A stretch of 6,493 nt of DNA from an uncultured Methylococcaceae bacterium (GTDB lineage Bacteria > Pseudomonadota > Gammaproteobacteria > Methylococcales > Methylomonadaceae), in contig CAIMDR010000423.1 in assembly GCA_903839795.1 (NCBI GenBank), positions 1 through 6,493 on the forward strand, in the 5' to 3' direction. Numbering within the stretch: the first letter of the stretch is position 1; every line of letters starts with the position of its first letter. The notes under the pieces were generated by a model. It was not told the origin of the DNA, did not search any database, and saw only the letters and a program-made list of their open reading frames with translations. Shown here piece after piece: positions 1-6,231 of the stretch. The translations under genes were made by a program, and so were the position numbers.

Positions 1-40
1 GTAGGCCTCGCTCCCACGGTGGGAGCGACGCCTACGTCGC
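1..40. repeat. REP-like palindromic element at window edge
   Basis: Two nested inverted repeats are visible. Bases 1-17 pair with 19-35 with a single mismatch, and GCGACG at 25-30 pairs with CGTCGC at 35-40 around a CCTA loop. The element is much richer in GC than the bases after it. The look (GTGGGAGCGACG core, short GC-rich stem, intergenic site) matches REP-type repeats mobilised by RAYT transposases in gammaproteobacteria; membership of a specific family is inferred. It may continue to the left of the window. Confidence 0.6.
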
Positions 41-215
41 GACTATAGTTCGTTATTAGGTTGGCTGTCTGGTCTCAGCTATGAATTGATGGATTTACCT
101 GCATCATTTTTAAAAATCAATGAATAAAAACTTGAACATCGAGTGATAGACACAGGTAAGGAAAGTGTCGTTATCTAATAAAAACACTTAAAGTTGTTTT
201 TTTTTACTTAAAAAC

Positions 216-255
216 ATCCGTTGAAACCCGTCTAATCAGTGTTATTTGTGTTCTA
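216..255. repeat. Degenerate periodic intergenic repeat (ATCCGT/GTGTTAT type)
   Basis: The stretch reads as loosely repeated units of about 11-12 bases containing CCGT or GTGTT (ATCCGTTGAAA, CCCGTCTAATC, then AGTGTTATTTGTGTTCTA). It resembles a short periodic repeat that I recall between genes in many environmental bacteria, here partly decayed. It lies just past the 3' end of the minus-strand esterase. No coding or terminator role is evident; the family assignment is from memory only. Confidence 0.25.
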
Positions 256-293
256 TTTTTGAAGCAGTCCTCTGTTGGGTCGTTATTTTTTAA

Positions 294-968
294 TCAGAGT
301 TTACTGAAAATGTTATTAATAAAAGTTGAAATATGACCTATTTCTTCAATGCAAACCGAATGTGACATCAGGTAATCATGCCATTCAATGTTATATTCCA
401 AGCTATTAAGGGTATTAAATACGGCTTTGCCTGATTCTACATCAACCACCGAATCCAGTATGCCGTGAGCCATAAATATCGGAGTGGAATGGTTGGCTAT
501 TGAGGGTTCGGTTTTTAAGGTGTCAAGGGTCGGGAAGTAAGTCGAAAGCGCAACAATTCCAGCCAGTTTGTACGGAAAGTTTAGCCCGACATGAAGCGCA
601 ATGACGCCGCCCTGAGAAAAGCCGGCCAGTAAAATATGTTCAGACGAGATGCCTTTATCCATTTCCTGCTTAATCAGTTGCTCTAGCAGTGTTGCTGATT
701 GGTAAATGCCCGCTATATCAACTTTACGCTCCAGTGACATTTCCAAAATATCATACCAGGCACGCATTTCCATGCCGCCATTAATGGTGACAGGCTGAAT
801 GGGGGCATTGGGAAAAATAAAGTGGATGTTGGCTTCTGCGTTTAAATGCAGTTGTTGGGCAATGCCTTCAAAATCGTGCCCGTCTGCGCCTAAGCCATGC
901 AGCCATATTACCGAATAATGGTGAGTTGATGTAGGCTGAATTTCAATTGTTCCAAGTTTAGAATGCAT
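294..968 (-). CDS. Alpha/beta-hydrolase carboxylesterase / acyl-protein thioesterase-like
   Basis: A 224-aa serine hydrolase of the phospholipase/carboxylesterase (Abhydrolase_2) family, related to Pseudomonas carboxylesterase EstB and to acyl-protein thioesterases. It should hydrolyse short-chain carboxyl esters or thioesters in the cytoplasm; the natural substrate is unknown. An oxyanion-hole motif HGLGADG lies at residues 24-30, the nucleophile elbow GFSQG at 116-120 gives Ser118, Asp172 sits in HGILD (168-172), and His203 lies in MSHSV, where most relatives have MGHSV. The triad is complete and the length is normal for the family. No signal peptide is seen. The ATG at 968 is preceded by GGAAAA about seven bases upstream, a reasonable ribosome site. 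The gene is divergent from the DUF3301 gene; I see no convincing promoter or strong terminator. The family is sure, the substrate is not. Confidence 0.93.
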   Translation of the reverse strand: MHSKLGTIEIQPTSTHHYSVIWLHGLGADGHDFEGIAQQLHLNAEANIHFIFPNAPIQPVTINGGMEMRAWYDILEMSLERKVDIAGIYQSATLLEQLIKQEMDKGISSEHILLAGFSQGGVIALHVGLNFPYKLAGIVALSTYFPTLDTLKTEPSIANHSTPIFMAHGILDSVVDVESGKAVFNTLNSLEYNIEWHDYLMSHSVCIEEIGHISTFINNIFSKL

Positions 969-1117
969 AGGTGTTTTCCATAAAGTCTATATAGTAATCA
1001 AGTGATCGCCCAAAATGCCCCTTACGCTTGGGGGGTATCAGGATTTATAACGCCTCAAAACCGGGCAATACTACATCCACACGCTTACTGAAATTTGACG
1101 AGTGTGAATTTATTAAG

Positions 1118-1145
1118 TTTACATCGGCGACATGCTTTGTATAGT
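1118..1145 (+). promoter_or_regulatory. Candidate sigma70 promoter for the DUF3301 gene
   Basis: TTTACA at 1118-1123 (five of six matches to TTGACA) is separated by 16 bases from TATAGT at 1140-1145 (five of six matches to TATAAT). Transcription would start near 1152 and leave a leader of about 50 bases before the ATG at 1204. This is inferred from consensus match only. Confidence 0.45.
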
Positions 1146-1203
1146 AAAATCTTAAAACTGGGTAGAATAAGCGACTGTCGCTGTTCATATCAAATTCTTG
1201 ACT

Positions 1204-1536
1204 ATGGTAACTGATATTATTTTAATATGCTTAATGGGTTTTGCTTACGGGTATTGGTTTAATGCCCAAAAAGCCAAAGAAATTGCCCTGGGGACGGCTA
1301 TAGCCCATTGTTTGACACTGGAAGTACAGATGTTGGATGGCTATGTTGCCTTAAGCGGTATCGGTCTGAAACGGAACAAGTCGGGAAAAATCCAGTTACG
1401 GCGATCATTTCTGTTTGAGTTTTCATCAACAGGTAATGAGCGCTATAACGGAACGGTACTCATGCTGGGACGCCAGGTTGAGTCTATTTACATGGATCCT
1501 TATCGCATTGAATCAACAAGCCGGTTTGATGGATAA
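1204..1536 (+). CDS. DUF3301 family single-pass membrane protein
   Basis: A small protein of 110 aa with a hydrophobic N-terminal segment (about residues 3-18, VTDIILICLMGFAYGYW region) followed by a basic, soluble domain. The body has the DUF3301 pattern known from gammaproteobacteria: a residue run LEVQMLDGYVAL, a central G-[LF]-x-R step, then an FEF strand, a G-x-V-x-x-x-G turn, and a final Y-R-I segment near the C-terminus. Function is unknown for the whole family; the topology suggests an inner-membrane anchor with a cytoplasmic domain. I chose ATG at 1204 over the in-frame TTG at 1198 because family members have only a few residues before the membrane helix. There is no clear ribosome site for either start. 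It stands alone between the divergent esterase and glgP. Confidence 0.8.
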   Translation: MVTDIILICLMGFAYGYWFNAQKAKEIALGTAIAHCLTLEVQMLDGYVALSGIGLKRNKSGKIQLRRSFLFEFSSTGNERYNGTVLMLGRQVESIYMDPYRIESTSRFDG

Positions 1537-1699
1537 CATTATTGGCATTAACACGTTTCAAAATTTATGACACACAGGCGAAAATTTACATTTTAACTTC
1601 TTCAATTACTCTTAATGTTCATCTTAAAAGCGATGTTTCTGTTCAAATAGGATAGAATAATTAAGGTAATTAAATATTAACTCATCCAGTGATCAAACT

Positions 1700-4201
1700 A
1701 TGCCACATAGACGTTTAAAAAAAAGCGAACCCGTATTTTCAATTACGACACTTCCTGATTTAGGTATTGATATAAAGGATATAGAAGACGATTTCAAGCG
1801 TTATTATGGTCATCGGTTGGGTAGGGATGAAAACTGTCGATCGGTGCATTATGTGTATGAAGCGTTATCAATGGTTATTAGAGACCGGTTGACAGAGCGT
1901 TGGAAAAAAACCTATATCGCTTGCAAAAAACAGGATTGTAAAAAAGCCTATTATTTGTCGATGGAGTTTTTAATGGGGCGAACACTCAGTAATGCCATGT
2001 TAAATCTGGGTGTTGATGATGTCGTTTCACAAGCCATGTATGACTTGGGGCTTGATATTGAAGAGTTAATTGATGCTGAGCCTGATGCGGGTCTGGGTAA
2101 TGGTGGTTTGGGTCGGTTGGCGGCTTGTTTCATTGATAGTTGCGCAACCTTGCAATTGCCGGTGACCGGTTATGGCTTGCGTTATGAGTATGGCATGTTC
2201 TCTCAGACTATTGTTAATGGCGAACAGGTGGAAGAACCTGATCATTGGCTTCGTAATGGTAATGTTTGGGAAATTGAGCGTCTTGAGTACAAGCAGCGTA
2301 TTAAATTTGGTGGTCACACCGAACGCCACATTGATAAAGAGGGCATTACACGGGTTAGCTGGGTAGATACTCACGATATACTCGCAGTACCTTTTGATAC
2401 CGCAATTCCCGGTTATCAAAACGGAACGGTAAATACCTTGCGTTTATGGAAAGCCACAGCCACTGAAGAATTTGATTTGCAAGAGTTTAATGCGGGCGAT
2501 TATGCTGAATCAGTCGCTGCAAAAAATACCGCCGAAAATATAACCATGGTGTTGTATCCAAATGATGCCAATGAAAACGGTAAAGCATTGCGTCTGCAAC
2601 AACAATATTTGCTGGCATCGGCCAGTTTGCAGGATGTGCTTGAGGTTTGGGTCGGTCGGCATGGTAATGATTTTTCTAACTTTGCTGCCAAGAATTGCTT
2701 TCAATTAAACGACACTCATCCCAGTATTGCCGTTGCAGAACTCATGCGCTTGTTGTTGGATAATCATGAACTGTCTTGGGATGACGCCTGGACAATTACC
2801 CGTAATACGATGGCCTATACCAATCATACGCTGTTGCCGGAAGCGTTGGAACGTTGGTCGGTTGATCTTTTTAAGCAGTTATTACCGCGCTTGATGGAGA
2901 TTATTTTTGAGATTAACGCCCGTTTTCTGGCAGAAGTATCAGCGCACTGGCCAGGTGACAAAGCTCGCATAGCACGTATGTCATTGATTGAAGAAGGTGA
3001 TCAACAACATGTGAGGATGGCTTATTTGGCCATAGTGGGTAGTTACTCGGTCAATGGCGTTGCAGAATTACATTCAAAATTGTTGCAACAGGGCTTGTTT
3101 CACGATTTTTATCAATTGTGGCCGGAAAAATTTAATAATAAAACTAATGGGGTTACCCCTCGTCGTTGGTTGGCTGCCTGTAATCCGGAATTGGCTGAGT
3201 TAATAACAGAGACCATTGGTGATGGCTGGTTAACGGATTTGTCGTTATTAAAAAAATTGGAAATTTATGTTGATGATAAAGCATTTTGCAAGCGCTGGTA
3301 TGAAGTTCAGCAAGCTGCAAAGCAAAAACTGATTGATTATAAAAAGCAGGAGTTAGGTGTTGACTTAAATGTTAATGCCTTGTTCGATGTGCAGGTTAAG
3401 CGTATTCATGAATACAAGCGCCAATTATTAAACGTACTGCATGTTATTCATCTTTATGACCGTATCAAGCGAGGCGATACGGCAAACTGGACGGATCGTT
3501 GTGTATTGATTGGCGGTAAAGCGGCCCCCGGCTATCACATGGCGAAAAAAATCATCAAGTTGATTAATAATGTGTCCCATGTGATAAATCATGATCCTGA
3601 GGTCGGCAACAAGTTAAAACTGGTTTTTCTGCCCAATTATCGTGTCTCTGCGATGGAAAAAATTTGCCCGGGCGCAGATCTTTCCGAGCAAATTTCAACG
3701 GCTGGTAAAGAAGCGTCAGGCACCGGTAACATGAAGTTTATGATGAATGGCGCGTTGACTATCGGAACGCTGGACGGGGCGAATATTGAAATTCGTGAAG
3801 AAGTCGGCGATGACAATTTTTTCCTGTTTGGGTTGACGGAAGATCAGGTCGAAAATTTGCGTGATCATTATAATCCGGCTGCCATTATCAGTCAGGATGA
3901 AGATTTGCAACGCGTGATTAATCTGTTGGAGTCCGGACATTTTAACCAGTTTGAGCCCGGTCTTTTTGACGGTGTTATTGACTCAATGAAAAGTCCGCAC
4001 GACCCGTGGGTGACTATTGCCGATTTCCGTAGTTTTGTTGACGCACAAAAACGGGTGGAAGCAGCTTTTCAAGATAAAGACCGTTGGACAAAAATGAGCA
4101 TTATTAATTGCGCAAACAGTGGCAAGTTTTCTACCGATAGAACGATTGCCGAATACAATAATGAGTTGTGGAAGCTGACGCCGGTTCATGTTGCTAAATA
4201 G
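1700..4201 (+). CDS. glgP: Glycogen/starch/alpha-glucan phosphorylase
   Basis: An 833-aa GT35 family enzyme that releases glucose-1-phosphate from the non-reducing ends of glycogen or maltodextrin using phosphate and pyridoxal phosphate, in the cytoplasm. The family hallmarks are all present: YYLSMEFLMGR at 84-94, the glycine-rich GLGNGGLGRL at 131-140, NDTHP at 337-341, KRIHEYKRQ in the C-terminal domain, and the PLP site EASGTGNMKF with the Schiff-base lysine at 679, nearly the same position as in rabbit muscle phosphorylase (680). Length is typical of bacterial full-length enzymes and no break is seen. It is not inside a glgBCA cluster here; its only close partner is trmL, 9 bases downstream. 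ATG at 1700 lacks a good ribosome site. A TAGAAT box at 1653-1658 could be a -10 element, but no fitting -35 is visible. Glycogen versus maltodextrin preference cannot be read from the sequence. Confidence 0.97.
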   Translation: MPHRRLKKSEPVFSITTLPDLGIDIKDIEDDFKRYYGHRLGRDENCRSVHYVYEALSMVIRDRLTERWKKTYIACKKQDCKKAYYLSMEFLMGRTLSNAMLNLGVDDVVSQAMYDLGLDIEELIDAEPDAGLGNGGLGRLAACFIDSCATLQLPVTGYGLRYEYGMFSQTIVNGEQVEEPDHWLRNGNVWEIERLEYKQRIKFGGHTERHIDKEGITRVSWVDTHDILAVPFDTAIPGYQNGTVNTLRLWKATATEEFDLQEFNAGDYAESVAAKNTAENITMVLYPNDANENGKALRLQQQYLLASASLQDVLEVWVGRHGNDFSNFAAKNCFQLNDTHPSIAVAELMRLLLDNHELSWDDAWTITRNTMAYTNHTLLPEALERWSVDLFKQLLPRLMEIIFEINARFLAEVSAHWPGDKARIARMSLIEEGDQQHVRMAYLAIVGSYSVNGVAELHSKLLQQGLFHDFYQLWPEKFNNKTNGVTPRRWLAACNPELAELITETIGDGWLTDLSLLKKLEIYVDDKAFCKRWYEVQQAAKQKLIDYKKQELGVDLNVNALFDVQVKRIHEYKRQLLNVLHVIHLYDRIKRGDTANWTDRCVLIGGKAAPGYHMAKKIIKLINNVSHVINHDPEVGNKLKLVFLPNYRVSAMEKICPGADLSEQISTAGKEASGTGNMKFMMNGALTIGTLDGANIEIREEVGDDNFFLFGLTEDQVENLRDHYNPAAIISQDEDLQRVINLLESGHFNQFEPGLFDGVIDSMKSPHDPWVTIADFRSFVDAQKRVEAAFQDKDRWTKMSIINCANSGKFSTDRTIAEYNNELWKLTPVHVAK

Positions 4202-4210
4202 CGGCTGATA

Positions 4211-4714
4211 ATGTTTCATATTGTTTTGTTTGAGCCGGAAATACCGGCTAATACGGGTAATATTATTCGTTTGTGTGCAAATGCAGGGACGCAATTGCAT
4301 TTAATCAAACCGTTGGGTTTTGAACTGGATGATAAAAAATTACGCAGGGCAGGGTTGGATTATCATGAATGGGTAGCGGTTAAAGAACATGCCTCGTTAA
4401 GTGCTTTTATTGAAGCGATTAACCCTGAACGAATTTTTGCCCTGACGACCAAAGGCAAGCAAATAGTCAGTGACGTGGTTTTTAGGGCGGGAGATGCTTT
4501 TTTATTTGGCCCTGAAACCCGTGGTATTCCTGAAAGTATTTTGGCGGAGTTGGGTGTCGACCGCTGTTTGTATCTGCCTATGCAGCCAGAAAGTCGAAGC
4601 CTTAATTTATCTAATACGGTTGCCATTGTCTTATATGAAGCCTGGCGACAATTGTCTTTTGCCGGTGCGTTGATCAAGTCGTTATTCTTGCGTGATTGCT
4701 ACAAGTGCAATTAA
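4211..4714 (+). CDS. trmL: tRNA (cytidine/uridine-34 2'-O)-methyltransferase TrmL
   Basis: A 167-aa SPOUT-class methyltransferase that uses S-adenosylmethionine to methylate the 2'-OH of wobble nucleotide 34 in tRNA-Leu isoacceptors; the family works as a homodimer with a trefoil knot. Seen here: [14 protein letters not shown] at 8-21 with the conserved NTGN and Arg20, [14 protein letters not shown] at 40-53, FALTTKG at 76-82, the cofactor-binding loop LFGPETRG at 98-105, and the knot motif [21 protein letters not shown] at 128-148. It aligns well with E. coli TrmL (157 aa) but carries a slightly longer tail (about residues 154-167, ending in a CYKC pair) that is not part of the family core. 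It starts 9 bases after glgP, with only a weak ribosome site, so translational coupling to glgP is likely. No clean intrinsic terminator follows directly. Confidence 0.95.
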   Translation: MFHIVLFEPEIPANTGNIIRLCANAGTQLHLIKPLGFELDDKKLRRAGLDYHEWVAVKEHASLSAFIEAINPERIFALTTKGKQIVSDVVFRAGDAFLFGPETRGIPESILAELGVDRCLYLPMQPESRSLNLSNTVAIVLYEAWRQLSFAGALIKSLFLRDCYKCN

Positions 4715-4735
4715 ATGTCCACATTGGTTAAAAAA

Positions 4736-4791
4736 TTCACCATAAAGATACAAGGGTACGAAGAAGAAAGCGTCGTGTTCTTCGTGGTGAA
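4736..4791. repeat. Imperfect hairpin repeat (TTCACCA ... TGGTGAA)
   Basis: The outer arms TTCACCA (4736-4742) and TGGTGAA (4785-4791) are exact inverted copies; the inner arms ACGAAGAA (4758-4765) and TTCTTCGT (4778-4785) pair as well and share one base with the outer right arm. The CTTCGTGGTGAA-like half resembles a dispersed intergenic repeat seen in diverse bacteria. It starts 21 bases after the trmL stop, so the transcript would fold here, but there is no U-run, so it is not called a terminator. Confidence 0.5.
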
Positions 4792-4807
4792 TAAGCGCTC
4801 TGATAAA

Positions 4808-5038
4808 TGGGCTGCCAACTTTTAGACGGAACATTCCGTACCCTTTAGTCACACACTCATTATTCTGATTTCGATTGCAATCATTGTTATCGTATTATCG
4901 ACATTCAATACTTGGGCTATCAATTTAACATGGGGCAGACCTGACAGGTTTTATAAACCTGTCAGGTCTATCGACGGTATTTTTGTCCTGATTAAAGTGG
5001 GTAGCCAAATACTTGTACCCTTTTAGTTGGTAGCCAAA
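4808..5038. repeat. Recurring GCCAA ... GTACCC(T)TTTAG motif, two copies plus a third half
   Basis: Copy one begins TGGGCTGCCAA at 4808 and ends GTACCCTTTAG at 4838-4848; copy two begins TGGGTAGCCAA at 4998 and ends GTACCCTTTTAG at 5015-5026. Right after copy two, GGTAGCCAAA recurs at 5029-5038, an exact 10-base direct repeat of 5000-5009. Copy one carries an additional palindrome at 4826-4839 between the two halves. The copies bracket the perfect palindrome at 4937-4969. This may be a decayed small mobile element or a repeat family of this genome; the assignment is open. Confidence 0.4.
4937..4969. repeat. Perfect 15+15 bp palindrome with TAT loop
   Basis: AGACCTGACAGGTTT at 4937-4951 and its exact reverse complement at 4955-4969 surround a three-base loop (TAT). 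The absence of any mismatch in a non-coding stretch suggests recent arrival or selection. The GACCTGACAGG core is one I recall as a scattered intergenic palindrome in many unrelated bacteria. As RNA it would form a very stable hairpin and might stop or protect the 3' end of the glgP-trmL transcript, though no direct U-run follows. Confidence 0.75.
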
Positions 5039-5153
5039 ACTTAAAGATCGAGTTTAATGATATTATTTAATTACTACCCTGAAAAAATTATTAAAGGATT
5101 CCTCTTCTTACTTCTTTCAAATTAATATTTAATAAACATTTTTCGTAATTATT

Positions 5154-5233
5154 CAGTCCCCCCTCTTTGAAAAAGAGGGGTTAGGGGAGATTTTTTAAAT
5201 AAATCCCGCTCAGTCCCCCTTTTCCAAAGGGGG
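5154..5233. repeat. Tandem pair of C-run/G-run hairpin repeats
   Basis: Two units start with CAGTCCCCC, 57 bases apart (5154 and 5211). Unit one has a 9-bp stem, CCCCTCTTT (5160-5168) with AAAGAGGGG (5172-5180), loop GAA. Unit two has an 8-bp stem, CCCCCTTT (5215-5222) with AAAGGGGG (5226-5233), loop TCC. The TTAGGGGAGATTT after unit one and AAATCCC before unit two are typical of a widespread dispersed repeat in cyanobacteria and some proteobacteria. Unit two ends only 25 bases before the TATAAT box of the BREX operon. Confidence 0.6.
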
Positions 5234-5258
5234 AGGTGAATACTTAACATTTTTCTTG

Positions 5259-5264
5259 TATAAT
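5259..5264 (+). promoter_or_regulatory. Candidate -10 box of the BREX operon promoter
   Basis: A full-consensus TATAAT lies about 145 bases ahead of the first operon gene. The -35 position (around 5236-5241, GTGAAT) matches poorly and lies directly beside the G-run hairpin of the upstream repeat, so a helper protein may be needed or the real promoter may lie elsewhere. The call rests on the hexamer only. Confidence 0.3.
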
Positions 5265-5339
5265 CGGCTTAAATCGGTAAAGATCAACTTACTTGATAGA
5301 TGATTTCCTTTAATTTGCAAATAATAAAAGAATCCCGCT

Positions 5340-5370
5340 TAACTTCCTTATTTAAGGTAATTCGAAGTTA
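5340..5370 (+). promoter_or_regulatory. Nested palindrome in the leader, possible operator or leader hairpin
   Basis: TAACTTC at 5340-5346 is the exact inverted copy of GAAGTTA at 5364-5370, and inside it CCTTA (5346-5350) pairs with TAAGG (5353-5357). The structure lies 38 bases before the helix-turn-helix gene. It could be the binding site of that protein (autoregulation, inferred) or an RNA hairpin in the 5' leader. Confidence 0.3.
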
Positions 5371-5408
5371 TCTCCCTATCCACCCATCCACTTTAAGGGG
5401 TTTGAACA

Positions 5409-5627
5409 ATGACTGAAATGGAAGACCGCTGGCTATCCATTAATGAAATATGTGCATACCTTGGTGTCAGTAATGACACGGTTTATAAATGGATTAACGG
5501 GCATGAAATGCCTGCCCATCGCTTGGGACGTCTCTGGAAATTTAAAAAGAACCAAGTTGATGCTTGGGTTGAAGCCGGTGGTGCTGCTGATCGTTCAAAG
5601 AGGACAAAAAATCTTCATGAAGAATGA
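5409..5627 (+). CDS. Excisionase-family helix-turn-helix protein heading the BREX operon
   Basis: A 72-aa DNA-binding protein of the excisionase/MerR-like (HTH_17) family. WLSINEICAYLGVS (8-21) gives the first helix and turn, NDTVYKWI (22-29) the recognition helix, and PAHRLGRLWKFKK (35-47) the basic wing, followed by VDAWV and a charged tail. It is almost nothing but this domain, so it should act as a DNA binder or architectural factor. The ATG at 5409 is preceded by AAGGGG at 5395-5400 with an 8-base gap, the strongest ribosome site so far in the window; Met4 is a weaker alternative. It overlaps brxA by 11 bases, so it is part of the operon. Proteins of this kind often sit at the head of defence or restriction loci, and a role as local regulator is inferred. 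A true phage or element excisionase is possible, but no integrase is in the window. Confidence 0.85.
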   Translation: MTEMEDRWLSINEICAYLGVSNDTVYKWINGHEMPAHRLGRLWKFKKNQVDAWVEAGGAADRSKRTKNLHEE

Positions 5628-6231
5628 TAGATACAGCATGTCATTTACGACAGGTACTCTCTTTTACCGTGAATCGGTAAGACTGGCAACGCTGTTTGTT
5701 GATCTTAAAGATTGGAAGATAGTAAGAAATACAGTACTTGCTGATAACTTGTTACAAGCGAGAACCCAAAATACGTCGAAACGTGTTTGTCAGGAGATTA
5801 TTTCACGGCTAAAAACACTCTCTGTTCAAGAGCTTGAGTTATTAAACAAGGGTACATCCCAAGAACAGGCCTATCTTTTATGGCTGGCTATTTGTCGCCG
5901 ATACACGTTTATCGGTGATTTTGCCGTTGAAATTATTCGGGAACGTTTTATAAGTCTTAAAACCGATTTGAGCAATGAAGACTTTGAAGCCTTTATTCAT
6001 AAAAAATCAGAATGGCATTCAGAAATTGACGCCATACAGTCGTCAACCAGAAGTAAATTGCGTCAGGTTTTATTTAAAATGTTACGGGAAGCCGAGTTAC
6101 TAACCGTTAATAACACCATTAATGCTGCCTTGTTGAGCCCACGGCTTGTGCAAGTGATAGCGCACCATCAACGCCAGGATCTTTTATTTTTTCCCGTATT
6201 TGAGTCTGATCTGCAAGGATTTACCGCGTGA
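5617..6231 (+). CDS. brxA: BREX system protein BrxA (DUF1819)
   Basis: A 204-aa protein with the BrxA/DUF1819 signature: an N-terminal SFTTGTLFYRES segment (9-20), LATLFVDLKDWKIVRN (23-38), LADNLLQART (41-50), a helical middle part with the typical LLWLAICRRYTFIGDFAVE stretch (87-105), the acidic DFEAFIHKKSEWHSEID part (122-138), and LRQVLFKMLREAELL (148-162). BrxA is a small DNA-binding component of BREX, a defence system that methylates host DNA and blocks phage replication. ATG at 5617 was chosen since family members start a few residues before SFT and because it overlaps the upstream stop by 11 bases; AGAGGA at 5599-5604 is a usable ribosome site. The frame is open up to 5443 upstream, but that part overlaps the helix-turn-helix gene and has no family match. 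Length is normal and no break is seen. Confidence 0.92.
   Translation: MKNDRYSMSFTTGTLFYRESVRLATLFVDLKDWKIVRNTVLADNLLQARTQNTSKRVCQEIISRLKTLSVQELELLNKGTSQEQAYLLWLAICRRYTFIGDFAVEIIRERFISLKTDLSNEDFEAFIHKKSEWHSEIDAIQSSTRSKLRQVLFKMLREAELLTVNNTINAALLSPRLVQVIAHHQRQDLLFFPVFESDLQGFTA

Larger units (their letters stand above)
4715..5408. other. Gene-free, repeat-rich interval between trmL and the BREX operon
   Basis: Nearly 700 bases without a credible gene on either strand and without a recognisable tRNA. It is filled with at least four kinds of short inverted or direct repeats, listed separately, then a TATAAT box and a structured leader for the next operon. ACGGAA and TTCCGT at 4826-4839 form one extra 6+6 bp palindrome, and GATTGCAATC at 4873-4882 another. 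The position, between housekeeping genes and a defence locus, suggests an island boundary or a site where small mobile repeats collect; this is inference. Confidence 0.7.

Noticed and set aside
178..205. Possible terminator for the esterase on the minus strand
   Set aside because: The stem is almost all A/T and needs a bulged base, so it would be too weak to call even though T-runs are near.
1021..1036. CCCC ... GGGG inverted repeat between the divergent genes
   Set aside because: The CCCC run (which begins at 1018) and the GGGG run are only four-base arms with an unpaired middle; expected by chance.
1198..1203. TTG start two codons earlier for the DUF3301 gene
   Set aside because: ATG at 1204 gives the usual family N-terminus, and TTG has no better ribosome site.
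2066..2419. Minus-strand open frame of 117 codons inside glgP
   Set aside because: It lies opposite strongly conserved glgP codons and has no recognisable protein pattern; an antisense shadow.
4363..4677. Minus-strand open frame of 104 codons inside trmL
   Set aside because: It is opposite conserved SPOUT motifs and shows no family pattern of its own.
5154..5233. CRISPR-like repeat pair or intrinsic terminators
   Set aside because: Only two units, dissimilar outside the CAGTCCCCC start, with internal hairpins rather than spacers; no U-run directly follows either stem.
5443..5616. In-frame upstream extension of brxA to an earlier ATG
   Set aside because: The extra 58 residues lie entirely over the helix-turn-helix gene in another frame and have no BrxA family counterpart; ATG 5617 fits the usual N-terminus.
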